Made by a program: the position numbers and the translations under genes. Shown piece after piece: positions 53,370-64,000 of a DNA stretch of 64,000 nt. The notes under the pieces were generated by a model. That model was not told the origin of the DNA, searched no databases, and saw only the letters and a list, made by a program, of their open reading frames with translations. The DNA comes from Actinernus sp. WN-2022 (lineage: Eukaryota > Cnidaria > Anthozoa > Actiniaria > Actinernidae), in assembly GCA_030867875.1 (NCBI GenBank), contig JAOWCC010001589.1:146913745-146977744 (forward strand). The letters are read 5' to 3'. The number at the start of each line of letters is the position of its first letter. Positions within the stretch are counted from its first letter, which is position 1.

Positions 53370-55517
53370 ATACTTCGATGATAATCGTAATCATAATCAT
53401 AATAAGAACAATAGGCTGCGCGCAGCCGGTACTTGACCATATAGAAATCCCACAGAAAACATTTTCAGATATACCTTATCACGGTCCGATTTTATGGGAA
53501 GAGCTCATTAAAATTAGTAAGAATGCCAATTGTGGACGTTATAATTTGAATAGGAACGAATATACCGCTATGCAGAGTCCGCACATTTAACATACTTTTG
53601 TCTAGCGACAGGAAACCTGTCTTACTAGGTAGGCCAAACTGCTGGAAACAGCAGAATGCGTAGCTAACCGCTTTCCAACACGGACTGACATTACACCATT
53701 ACACGTGCCTATACTAAAAGCGGCTCCTCCACTTCGGTAAATAATTGTTATTTTTTCTATAAACTACATTGTTTTACAACTATTTCCAGCACTGAGAAAT
53801 ATCGTATCTGAACACACGTAAAAATACGATAATTTTACGTGCGTGGATATCGCCTTTCATCCAATCGGCTATGTCACGTCACGCGCTTACCCTTGCTTCG
53901 AACAACCGGGCCCAGGTCCAAGTATTGTTTATAAAATAAATAAAGTATGCGCTCACTCGATCGTGAGATATCGAGTTTAACACTCAAAGGTAAATTCCAT
54001 ATCTTGCGCGCCATGTATTATTCCCTATTAATTATATTTGAAAAACACATCAAATTTTCAATGAGTATAACCATTTAGAAACATGCTATTACAAAACGAT
54101 ATAGACATATAAAATATAAAATATAAAATAAGCTAAATTAGTAAATCTGAATTAGTTGAGAAGTGTTTTAAAATGATTCTGTTAAAATGGCTATCTTGAG
54201 AACGCTAGATGTATTAACATCAGGCCACGAGGATTATTGCTTACATAGTTCTTCTTTCGTATTAAATACGGCAATGACTCGTATTATATCATAACCCACT
54301 CTCCTGTTAGGAATATTCTCTCTATCAAAGTTAACATGAGCATCTGGCGTCAACTGATGATATTTATAGTGATACCATGTTATGATTAGCTTTAAGGACA
54401 TATTTCGAAGGTATCATGCAAGATCTTATCTTGAAAATTATCATCCAAGTTTTTCCTAATTGTAATTCCTTTTCTGTCCATGAAACACACCACCTGTTTT
54501 TCTTCACCTTACAAACAAAACAAAGTATAGTAAATGTTCCATGAGATTTCTTAGACTGTTCCATCGGTTTTAGTTAATACAATTATACGTATACTTTCAA
54601 AGAGACGGCAAAATATATAATCAACAACCTTATAAAGGAGGGATAATAATGATATATTGAACTATAATTATATTGGCTAGCGAAAGGCTATGACAGGCCT
54701 TTGACAGGCCCTTGCAAGCAATACATGAACAAGATACCGACCTGCATTTCTAATTTCGACTACCTTCTCGATTTAAAGGATAACTGAACCAAAGACCAAA
54801 AATACAGCAATACGCTGAGCTCCACAGATCTTAATTGCGTCGTATTGTTTTTATTCAGTTTAATATGCTCTTTTCTATTTTGTTTCATACACTGGGCAAT
54901 TAATCGTTTCTCAAAGTTATATTAATGGTCAATAGCTGTCTGATCTGTCAGTGAACACTATAAAAAGAGAGTCACAACACTGTCGCATTCTACACTTGAA
55001 CATTCGTCACAAGCCTTCTGCTGGCCTTAAAACCGAAATACATAACAGCATTGACTTATTATTTCCCAAATACTTCTTTTATCAGGATAGATCGAGGGAG
55101 CAAAGGAAATTCAAACGTTTGGTTTGTTCAGTATTTCAAACTACTTAAATTCCGCATCTACTTCAAAGCTACTCCCGATATCTGAGGAGATAGAGCGTCT
55201 GTGACATTACTGTAATGCGTCCATTTATGCTGGAAACGTTCTTTTGGGAAATGTACTGAATTCTAAGGTATATGTGAACGGAACGAGAAGAATCATAGAC
55301 GACTAAACCATCCCTGAGCCAATATCAGATCAAAACAAGACGAACGTAGCTTCAGATACGACTGCAAGAAAACAATTCTGAACGACTATGTTAACAGCCC
55401 TGCACCGGCCTTGATCTGCTGGACGTTTAAAAGGAACCAAAACTTATCAATTTAAGAACGGCAGTTTTCCTCATTGCCTAAAGAGTATTCGATTCTGACC
55501 CCAGCAACTTCATATAA
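53370..55517. other. Upstream region of the GPCR; no second gene seen
   Basis: A/T-rich with no domain. The motif AAAATATAAAATATAAAAT near 54,110 is a short tandem repeat. Any GPCR promoter must lie here or in an upstream exon, but I cannot point to a specific element. Confidence 0.4.
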
Positions 55518-56555
55518 TTGTTTGTGCGAAGTGTTGACATGAGAGGAATAAACAACTGCTCTATTAATTCGACATCATTTGCACACTTGGACACGAACGA
55601 CCCTTTGTGGTATTTTTTAATTAGTTGGAACTCAGTACAAATTCTCCTCACCGCCGTGGGAAATATGCTGATCTGCTGGGCGGTGTACAAATATAAAGAT
55701 TTACGGATCCCGGCTAATATCCTACTCGTGAGTCTGACAGTGGCCGACATGATGTACATCGCCATGTTCGCCTCGGCAATCGCCGTCATGACATCGCGAA
55801 CCCACTTTTGCTACGTGTTTATCACATTTTACAGAATAATTGTGATAGCGAGCATCTTTCACTTGAGCTGCATCAGCATTGACAGGCTGCTAGCGATCAA
55901 ATATCCACTCCGCTACAAGAACTGGGCTACCAATCGACGAGCAGCTATCGCATCGGCCATCTTATGGATCGCTGCAATTCTCATTCCCTTCGCAGAAATG
56001 CTCGTGATGTCCCGGTTACAACAAATCAATGCCAACAAAGACTTTTGGAAATTAATGAGCCATTGCTTCAAACGACACCACCCCAAACTGAAACAAAATC
56101 TTGACTTGCCACACATAATCATCGACCTTCTTATAACCTTCGTCATACCATGCTCAATAGTGATAACTTCATATTGCTGTATATTAAAAATATCCAGAAA
56201 ACACTCCAAACAACTCCAGCTGGTTACTAACTTCGAGACGAGAAGGAAGGTCGAGATGAAGGCTGCAAGAACGATTGGGATAATAGTGGGGACATTCCTT
56301 TTACTGTACACTCCGTACATTGCATTTTCTTACTATTCCCTACTACGCCATCTTGGAATATGTCCACATGCACATTCAAAGAAACGGTTGAGATGGTTAT
56401 ATTACTTAGCATCCACTTCCGCATGGATAAACCCTTTTGTCTATGCATTTACAAACATCGAGTTTAAAATAGCTTTCAAGAAAATATTCAAGATCATTTT
56501 AGGAAAGATTGGACTCCAACGGTGCTGCTGTATCTCGTTAGCTTCTAACGTGTAA
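55518..56555 (+). CDS. Rhodopsin-like (class A) G-protein-coupled receptor, intronless
   Basis: This intact 345-residue receptor would sit in the plasma membrane and signal through G proteins; the ligand is unknown. Motifs seen are the TM1 GN pair (49-50), TM2 LTVAD (Asp77), Cys98 before TM3 with Cys183 in the second extracellular loop as likely disulfide partner, DRL (122-124) in place of DRY, the TM4 Trp150, the TM5 Pro211, and TM7 NPFVYAF (305-311). TM6 lacks the usual CWxP. N-glycosylation sites lie at Asn13 and Asn17, and three Cys (336-338) could be palmitoylated. Met1 or Met8 may be the start. It resembles the many single-exon aminergic/melatonin-like orphan receptors of cnidarians. 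A truncated copy lies at 44,222. Confidence 0.93.
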   Translation: MFVRSVDMRGINNCSINSTSFAHLDTNDPLWYFLISWNSVQILLTAVGNMLICWAVYKYKDLRIPANILLVSLTVADMMYIAMFASAIAVMTSRTHFCYVFITFYRIIVIASIFHLSCISIDRLLAIKYPLRYKNWATNRRAAIASAILWIAAILIPFAEMLVMSRLQQINANKDFWKLMSHCFKRHHPKLKQNLDLPHIIIDLLITFVIPCSIVITSYCCILKISRKHSKQLQLVTNFETRRKVEMKAARTIGIIVGTFLLLYTPYIAFSYYSLLRHLGICPHAHSKKRLRWLYYLASTSAWINPFVYAFTNIEFKIAFKKIFKIILGKIGLQRCCCISLASNV

Positions 56556-56705
56556 CTTACTTATAGCTGAGTGAGGACACTCACCCTTTGAAAAGGTACT
56601 AATATACATTGAAAGCTTGTTATTCAAAATGGCATATAAAAGTCAATAATGAAATAAATAAATATCGACAAGAATACTCCTGGAATACGTTATAATCATA
56701 ATAAA

Positions 56706-57175
56706 TAGATTAGAGAGGGTAACACAAAGCTAATACGACGTTATTCTATGTCCAGATGGAATTGGAATTTTTAAAAAAAAATTCCGGTCTGGAAAAACTG
56801 GAAAACCAGGAGAAAAACTCTGAAAGCAAGAGAGACAACCAACAACAAACTCAACTCATATACGACCCAGAAATCGAACCCGGCACAGTGGCGAGGCACC
56901 CGGCTTCCCTTTTAAAACACGTGAGAGGACGTGTACCGAATAACACGTAAAATTACATGTTTTATGTTACTAAAAATGTTGCGCATTACAAAAGAGCTAT
57001 ATTGTAAAACAACAACTTACAATAAAGGCAATTCCACAAACAAGAGCCGAATTTATTATGTTTACGCGTTATACGAAAATGTTGCAAAGACCATCCGAGA
57101 AGAATTGAGTTTATTTCGAACAGCCATGACTCGTATGGTATTTCAGTTAGCTCTTTTGAAACAAACTGGCTGCAG
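56706..57175. repeat. SINE-bearing repeat block, copy C (diverged, shorter)
   Basis: It starts GATTAGAGAGGGTAACAC about 150 bp after the GPCR stop and carries the SINE head (CACAGTGGCGAGGCACCCGG) and part of the downstream block as far as AACAGCCATGACTCGT. It is more diverged than copies A and B. Confidence 0.75.
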
Positions 57176-57239
57176 CAAAAATGGAAAGAGTCGTTTAGGG
57201 ACTGGACTAGTTTTAGTCCCAGGTTAAGAAAGCTAAAGC

Positions 57240-58372
57240 CATGAAGCAAAAGACTCCAACATATCTATATGTACTTTATTGATGGATTGTGTTAGTCAAC
57301 GTACTCAGATCTCGTTGAGGTCTCAATATAATTTATGTCTAGTACCTATTCGTATACCCAAAGGTTTTATAGCTCTTCTATTATTTCTTCATCCGTGCGT
57401 CATGCAGCGTAACACTGTAAAGACAGGCATACGAAATTCACAAAGCACTTCCTCGTTCAAAAGTTTAGATTATGAAAAAAATACTGTAAATTATTTGCAG
57501 CAGTGCGAAAGTTTATTTTAAATACTAATTACTTTTCATAGCCTACTGTTTGACATGACATAGTTTACTAGTTTTTTTATTGGTATGTTTTTTTGCCATT
57601 TAATTTCTTCAGTTTTTATCCTTCCACTTGTCACTTTTGTAAATGTCAATCTTCATGTGAGATCTCTGGATAACCCTTTGGCTTTTAGATCAAATACGAA
57701 ACTTCTATATTGTTTAAATAATACATATCTATATTACCTGTCCAAAAATACATATCTATATTACCTGTCCAAAAAACGACTGCAAATGCATGTTAAGTAT
57801 TAATCATATACTAAGTCAGTATTCGTAGTCTTTTGAACAAATTAAAGCCCCACCAACACGTATACGTTTTCGAATGAAAATATCGGGAGGTTTAATTATT
57901 GCGTTACAGGTGTAATCATTTTCATCGAAAACGCATATTTTTGAAAACGCTTTCCAAAGTGGATATTTTTTAGGTAGACCCTCTTTAGGTAGACAGCGCG
58001 CAAAAAACAGGGTTTTCGAAAATGCGCGAGTGATGTCAATCATAATACCCTTTCTACTCATGCATGTGCAGTCTGCGTTTCCGATCGTTTGTAGCGTTTT
58101 GCGGATGGAAGGTTCAGCTACAATGACAATGGCATATTAGAAAACGAACACATGTGGACGGGGAAGAAGATCAGTCAAATCTCACATCTGTTTCACGACT
58201 TTATTGAACTCATTACGTCAAAATTACCTTGCAATGGAAATAAAGACTCATACTTGTTGCATGGTTCTACGTGCATCTATTCAAATTGAACTGAAGCGTT
58301 TAGCGTGCTTCTTGCCGTTTCATTAGTATATATTATATACCCATTTCCAAAAATGTTGTTCCGGAAAAATAG
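57240..58372. other. Intergenic; one possible dispersed repeat
   Basis: 57,820-58,140 has several inverted TTTTCGAA/CGAAAACG motifs and looks like a repeat element, but I cannot define its ends. ATACATATCTATATTACCTG is tandemly duplicated near 57,720-57,770. Confidence 0.45.
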
Positions 58373-60545
58373 TAGACTGCGAACAGTCCCTCGTATTCCC
58401 TCCATTGCTAGTAATTTGCGAGCGGAGCGAGCGTAGAGAAGATATGGCAGGCGTTCGAGCGGAGCGAAAGGAAGAATGGGGACGAGAAAGAGGAGAAGAA
58501 AAGGAGGTACTGCGGACATCACACAGAGGATATCATTAAGCTTTGCTGGAACAACGCAAAATTCCCATTGACTAACGAGTTTGCAGCGTGTCAACACCTA
58601 TCAGTCACAAACTAGCAGGAGTGGAACTTGAGAGGATCAATCAACATGGCGAGCTCGGTGGCCGTCGAAGCGTGTTTGAGAAGTTCAAACTCATGGCGCC
58701 ACAAGTTGAATACTTTGGAAACTCTGATAAATGGCTTGGAGAAATTCTAGGCGCCTTTGAGTTTGAAAGATATGGTTGTTTAGTACCTAACTTCAACTTC
58801 TGTTTAATTTCGGCCCTCGTTTCACCTTAACATTGTCAAATACTTCGTCTTTCGGCCACTAAACAACCCTAATTAAATTCTATAACCCCTGTGTTCTCCA
58901 GTCGTTATTACAATTCCAAATGAGCTCATTTGATTATCCCACTTTAGTTAGTCATACTATGCCTTTATTGATTTTATGAAATCAGAAAATTAACACAAGC
59001 ACCTTTTACCGGTTGATTCTGAAGATAGATGTTTCATTCATAATTATTGGTAAATTCTAAGCGGCCTGTATTCATGTTTGTTACATGCTGTTTTCTGTTC
59101 ACGGCATGAAACACAACTGTGTCTAGCTTTGGTGTAGGTCACAAGTAACTCTCAATCTAAACCAAAATACAATGTAATTGCGTTCGAAAAGGAGAACGCC
59201 ATCCTAATCTGGTGTCCGTTGGGTTCCCTGTGACTCGCAGGCAAGAGAAATCGAGAATTTTGTTGTGGTCCTGTATCTTTTTTTCGCCATTTTGAATGCA
59301 TTGACCTCGTTCTGGCGCGTGATAATGAGCACGCGGTCATTTGGAGTCGTTTCGTTTGTTGCGCTGTGGTTCACTCGGTAAGCAATATACAATTGATTCA
59401 ATCAAATGCAATGTTGTCTAAAAAGTACGTAGGTACGATTTATGAAAGCCTGAGAAAAGTGTGTAATACTTCTGGTCCATTTCCAAAACCCCATTCTCGA
59501 GCTACAACAAGCATACACAGTCCGTGTTAGTACAGCCCAAAATGTTTTTCTTTATCTCGGCAATTTGATGAGCTGCATCCCATTTTATACAAGTTGTATA
59601 ACTTATTAGTGAAAACATTCAAAACTTTACACGCACAATAGAGTCCGCAGTCTGTTAATAATTATCAACAGTGTAGTCCAGAACACTGAAACAATCTTTC
59701 AGTCTCCAAAGGGTTATGTTTGTTTTACTACAGGTAGCCGAAAACATTATGTCGAACGCACTTTAATAATCTATGATTACTTCTAGTTTAAATTTAAAAT
59801 TGTAACCGGGCTTAATTCATAACATATCGACTTTGTAGATGGCCGTATATTTGTGATTTTTAGCGGATAGTTTTTACATATCATGGCATATACGCCATAC
59901 TATACTTCATGCAGGCGAGTAAATTCTCGCACTTTTCCTAATTGCGGCCGAAACTTGTGGTGACGAAAACATACGAGGATGAACCATCGTTTTCTCGAGC
60001 GTAGAATAATCCAAGTCCTGCAAAATTTCTGCAATCTGCAAGTGAAAGCTTCAACACGCCAGGTTTGCCAAGAATTGAAAGTAGATTTTCCGTGGAGACC
60101 CGGTTTTCCCAAAATTACGGTAATAGTTTTTAAAAGATCAACTGCAAACACGGCAGAAATCGTTCTACGAAGATTGGTTTGGTTTTCTGCCTCTTTACGG
60201 AGTCGTCGACAACATTGGGCTTTCCTGAGTTTGCATTTTGCGGTATATTTTGGGACTCAAGTGGAGCAATGTTATGTTTACATCGGATTTCACGGAAAGG
60301 AGCGGAGCTGACAATGACACTTGATGAAAAGGGGTGGGACAATGACAACTCGATGAAAGCATGGATCGTAAAAACATAAGGGGGCGGTAGTCATTTCCTT
60401 TGTGTGATGTCCCACTTTTCTTCTTATCTTTCTCGTCCCCATTCTTCCGCTCGCTCCGCTCGAACGCCTGCCATATTTTCTCTTCCCTCGTTCCGCTCGC
60501 AAATTACTATCAATGGGGGTAAAAGGAAGGACTGTTCGCAGTCTA
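58373..60545. mobile_element. 2.17-kb element with about 155-bp TIRs
   Basis: TAGACTGCGAACAGTCC at 58,373 is inverted at 60,529-60,545, and similarity continues inward for about 155 bp (TAATTTGCGAGCGGA, GGCAGGCGTTCGAGCGGAGC, AGAATGGGGACGAGAAAG). The interior has only short frames without domains, so it is non-autonomous. The target duplication is unclear. Confidence 0.75.
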
Positions 60546-60698
60546 GAAAAATAGCGAACAATACAATATAATTTTATTTTATTTAACGTGAACAGATACA
60601 CTTAGCGGTGAAGAGCTAATTTACAGTTATTGCCACAACAGAAAAATAAACCGAAAAAACAAAGTAGTGATCGACAAAATAATCCAGCTAATAACGTA

Positions 60699-60702
<4 letters not shown>

Positions 60703-60732
<30 letters not shown>
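60703..60732. repeat. (TA)n microsatellite
   Basis: About fourteen TA units. Confidence 0.95.
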
Positions 60733-60734
<2 letters not shown>

Positions 60735-60768
60735 ATCTCCTAATATGTAATCATTACTTAGTAAAATA

Positions 60769-61413
60769 TCACTTTTGAATAAAAATACTGAATATGCGAG
60801 TGTTACTGAGGAATGCGCTAAGGTAATGCTTAATTGTAATGAGTAGAAATTTAGCTAAAACTGTTGAGATCAATATCAGTAACGCATTTTCTAAATACTT
60901 TGTAGCAGGGCCGGGTGCCATTCGCGCTGTGTTTGGGGGAGCATTCCATAACTTCGCTGCTTGGTAACGCCATGACTTAAGCCCATACATGTACGTAGTA
61001 GTATTGGTCTTCGGCAGATTCAATATATATTTTCCTCTCAGTGTGTATACACTTTGACTAAGTTCGAGTAATTCCTTTAAGCACTCTGGACAATTACTGT
61101 TATTTAGTAACTTATAAACAGTACTAACGATTTTTAAGGCTCTCTGCTGCCTTTATGTATTTATTAAGCATTTATTAAGCAGTTCCTCGTACGGGGTGCT
61201 GTTTTCCTTAAAGAAAAATCGAAAGGCGGGTTCGTTTACTTTCTTCAGCTTCTCGGCTGACGTCTTATTACAAAGGTGCCAGGTCGCAGCGCAATAGCTG
61301 AAGTGTAGAGCAATAAAAGATGTACAAATACTATTTCTTATATCGAAAGGAAGCATGTTCCCCTTGAGCTTTAACACACAAACGACAGGCGACATTCCCA
61401 GGCCGTAATGCAT
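60769..61413 (-). mobile_element. LINE reverse-transcriptase 3' fragment
   Basis: Minus-strand frames at 61413-61153 (FIALHFSYCAATWHLCNKTSAEKLKKVNE) and 61023-60769 (NTTTYMYGLKSWRYQAAKLWNA) match the usual C-terminal tail of CR1-like non-LTR elements. They are in different frames and the element is 5'-truncated. Confidence 0.8.
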
Positions 61414-64000
61414 TGTGGTTATAACTGTTCAGCTGTGCGAAATGGATAAACTACAGTGTAATTTCTAAATCGATTCGCAGGAGACCATTAATATTCACCA
61501 TAAAAAATTGTCCCAAAAACAAATGAATTCAGCATACTTTCAGCTACAATCACAACCATTTCGGTCTGGAAATATCATTTGTCGTTTGCCGTATATCCGT
61601 GACAACCTTTTTTGAACTAGCTGTATATCAAAAAATAAAGTTGCGAACGGGTTTGACAATTTCTTATAATGCATGCTCGAGAAAAAATCAAAACAAAACG
61701 TACCGGTGATTGTTTTTCGCGAGTTTAATATATTTAACGGATATACTTTCATAGACTGGGAAGACAACATGTCTGACAATGAGTTGTTAAAGGCCCGGGT
61801 CTCTCGCCTAGCATGCTTTGCACGCCTCTTGAGTTTCGCGTAGTTGAAAACCTCCGAGTTTTGGGAGGGAGATATTCGTCTTCGTGGATCTTGTTCCATC
61901 CTTCGTTAGAGAGCATCTTGATTATTCCAAACTGCCTTTGAATTGAGTTTGACTATTCATCTCGATCTGCATTGGGTTATTTTTGTTTTTTCGTAAGCCA
62001 TTTTAGTTTATTTTAGCTTTGGTTAGAGGCAAAATGGCGGAGTCGCGGCAGTGTCGCGGTGGAACGCTGCGTTTGCCTGGCTGTGTCAGATAAATAAGAC
62101 TTCGCTCGTCCGTATTTGGTATAGCAGCCCCTGGGGTACACAGAGAAAACCAACAGTCTTTTAACAGTTTCTACTCCATCAATTTCCCGGGAAGTCTTTC
62201 AGCAGTGCAGGGTAAGTTGAAGTGAAATTATTCGACATTTTCTACAGAACCTCTGTATTACTTCGCAATCTTTTTTCATTTGCTTTTGTATATAGAGATA
62301 ACCAAGCACAACTTCAAGATTCTACAGCAGTTGATGTGGGTTTTGAAAAAATAATTAATGACCGCTTCCTAATAAATAACATATGGGTCCTTCCAAAAAA
62401 ATATACAGAGCAAAGTTGGATGATAGAGGAAAATATAAAATACCAAACTAGTCCAAAGCTGCTTAGACATTGCAGACCTTGGTCCAAACAGAAGTTTTGA
62501 AATCATTTTATATTTTTATAGTCTTAGGGAATTCAGTAAACCTTTTTATAGATTCTACTGAGAAACCTGAATGTATACAATAATAGTCTTTTCTCTTTTC
62601 ATCAAAAGGTACTCATACTTTATCATGAGAATCAGTGTGACCTTGCTGCAATATACCATAACATGCACCTCTTCAGAACAGCAAAGATGAAATTTCTTGT
62701 AGGAGTGATAGAGATGCCTTTGACCCCAAGCAGATTTCACCTACTATTGGTATGACAGAGCCATCTCCCACACCAGAGCTGCATAGTGCACTGGTCTTGC
62801 TTTGCCATGAAGAAAACAACTAGGTCATCATCTACTGTTTTTAATAATGATGATGATATCACCTGGTTTATTTACCATTTTTATTGCAATCAAAGCTATT
62901 GCAAAGGATTCAGCAGAATAGCAAAATGTTGAAAAAAATGTTGGGAAAAAACAATAGAACTCCTGATGAGTTGTGCTGAATATTTAGATTGGATATTTCG
63001 AAAAGTTACATGTACCTGGTTTGAGAATTTATTAGAGACATTCCAACATCACTGTGAAATAATATAACTGAAATCCAACTATTTAAATTATGTCAACAAA
63101 TTTAGTGAAACTGAGTCTCCAACGTATAGAGAAAATTTGCAAAAAAGCTGTACGATATAAATGATGTGACTAAAGTAGCAATAGTCAAATAGTTAGATAT
63201 TTCAGTTGTTGGAGCACCACTAATTCCTATACCAGATTGTTTGAATTTTATTATCCCTAGTTTAATATTCATTTCTATATATTGTTGTTCATGTGCTTGA
63301 ACACAGTAGAGTGATTTCACAAAACCTGTGAAACAATCTCTACCAGTTAATATCTACATGTACTAGTTAAATGGACACACAAGAATCAGGAGTTCATAGC
63401 AGTTATTATGCTGATATCTATTTAACTGGTTTTGTGAAATCACTCTACACGGTGGGTCATAAGACATGAAATCGGAAGGGGCTTAATAACTTTCTATTTT
63501 TTTATCCAATTAGCTTGAAATTTTGTGCTGTAATATATCTCATTTACAAAATGCTATGTTTTTTATTTTCCTGTTTTAAGGATTTGTGTCTTACATGTAC
63601 GTGTCCACCATGCTAACAAAATTTTAACCAAGTAAATTAAATGAACCACAACTTTGCTGTACACAAACAAAGCCACTCTATTGTATACAAGTATTATAAA
63701 ATGATAATGTCCAGTAAAGAATGGTGAAATAAGGAAAATCATTGCTGAAATTATAATATCAAAATGTATGGTCTTTCACATGTAATAGTCGGCAAAAAAC
63801 TGGCTATAGCACTCTTAGCTTGACCTAAATCCCATATACCAATTATCTGGTGCTTCATATGCTGCCCTGATCATGCACACTACAGATGCAGGAAGCACTC
63901 GCCTGTTTGGCCCTCTACCTAACTTCCACAGAACAAACTGTCGATAACCAGCCTTTCGGAAACTCCATGGAGAAATTAAATGCGTCTGCTCGAATGTTGC
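61414..64000. other. Intergenic; no supported gene, one small MITE
   Basis: AGGCAAAATGGCGGAGTCGC at about 62,030 resembles a translation start with a GC-rich 5' region, but the frame closes after about 19 codons unless spliced. A frame at 62,222-62,500 has no known domain. The rest is AT-rich. Confidence 0.4.
63306..63448. mobile_element. 143-bp MITE with perfect 21-bp TIRs
   Basis: GTAGAGTGATTTCACAAAAC and one more base are matched exactly by the reverse complement at 63428-63448. A second weaker inverted pair (CCAGTTAATATCTA) lies inside. Confidence 0.8.

Noticed and set aside
62030..62100. Start of a host gene (AAAATGGCGGAGTCGC context)
   Set aside because: The frame closes after about 19 codons and I see no convincing donor site; left as intergenic.

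Overview
This window is eukaryotic, intron-bearing DNA that is AT-rich and packed with transposons. I see no bacterial operons, CRISPR array or rRNA gene. The mix suggests an invertebrate metazoan: a Polinton/Maverick giant DNA transposon, a tyrosine-recombinase (DIRS/Ngaro) retrotransposon, CR1/L2-like LINE tails, tRNA-derived SINEs, long palindromic elements, a DUF6589-type gene and an intronless class A GPCR. I would guess an anthozoan cnidarian (coral or sea anemone). That is inference from family recall, not from a marker gene.

Layout. 1-2.35 kb has no convincing gene. 2,357-3,931 is a nearly perfect palindromic foldback element with 7-bp target duplications and a small TIR element nested in one arm. 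4.4-24.4 kb is the main structure, a set of nested insertions. A decayed DIRS/Ngaro-type retrotransposon (minus strand: gag, RT, RNase H, C-terminal domain, tyrosine recombinase) was entered inside its gag zinc knuckle by a 16,214-bp Polinton (7,860-24,073, 212-bp TIRs, flanked by an exact 9-bp repeat). The Polinton integrase was then split by a 2,974-bp insertion (16,360-19,333), which has an inner TIR pair of its own (16,740-19,049). The Polinton carries a retropepsin-like protease, two related Cys-rich proteins (one beside each TIR), a penton-like and a major-capsid-like protein, a packaging ATPase, several uncharacterised proteins, a DDE integrase and a protein-primed B-family polymerase. 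Most of the enzyme genes contain premature stops or frameshifts, so this copy looks dead, although the TIRs still match at about 96 percent.

25.4-31.2 kb holds more TIR elements: a MITE with a hairpin inside it, a second foldback element of the CACAGG family, a perfect 33-bp hairpin, a SINE, and a relative of the inner element in the Polinton integrase. 31.5-40.0 kb is a decaying multi-exon DUF6589-type gene with a C-terminal RING-like segment, enclosed by roughly 430-bp inverted repeats. A 255-bp tandem array with four tRNA-like units lies inside its span. 40-44 kb contains hairpins, a microsatellite and a 22-bp minisatellite that runs up to a truncated GPCR copy at 44.22 kb.

45-57 kb contains a LINE tail, three copies of a SINE-bearing block, a G-poor pyrimidine-rich stretch with a TA-flanked MITE, and the one intact host-type gene I can support, a rhodopsin-like GPCR at 55,518-56,555. 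Its 3' half plus the SINE block is duplicated at 44-46 kb. 58.4-60.5 kb is a 2.2-kb element with about 155-bp TIRs, followed by a LINE tail and mostly featureless sequence to the end.
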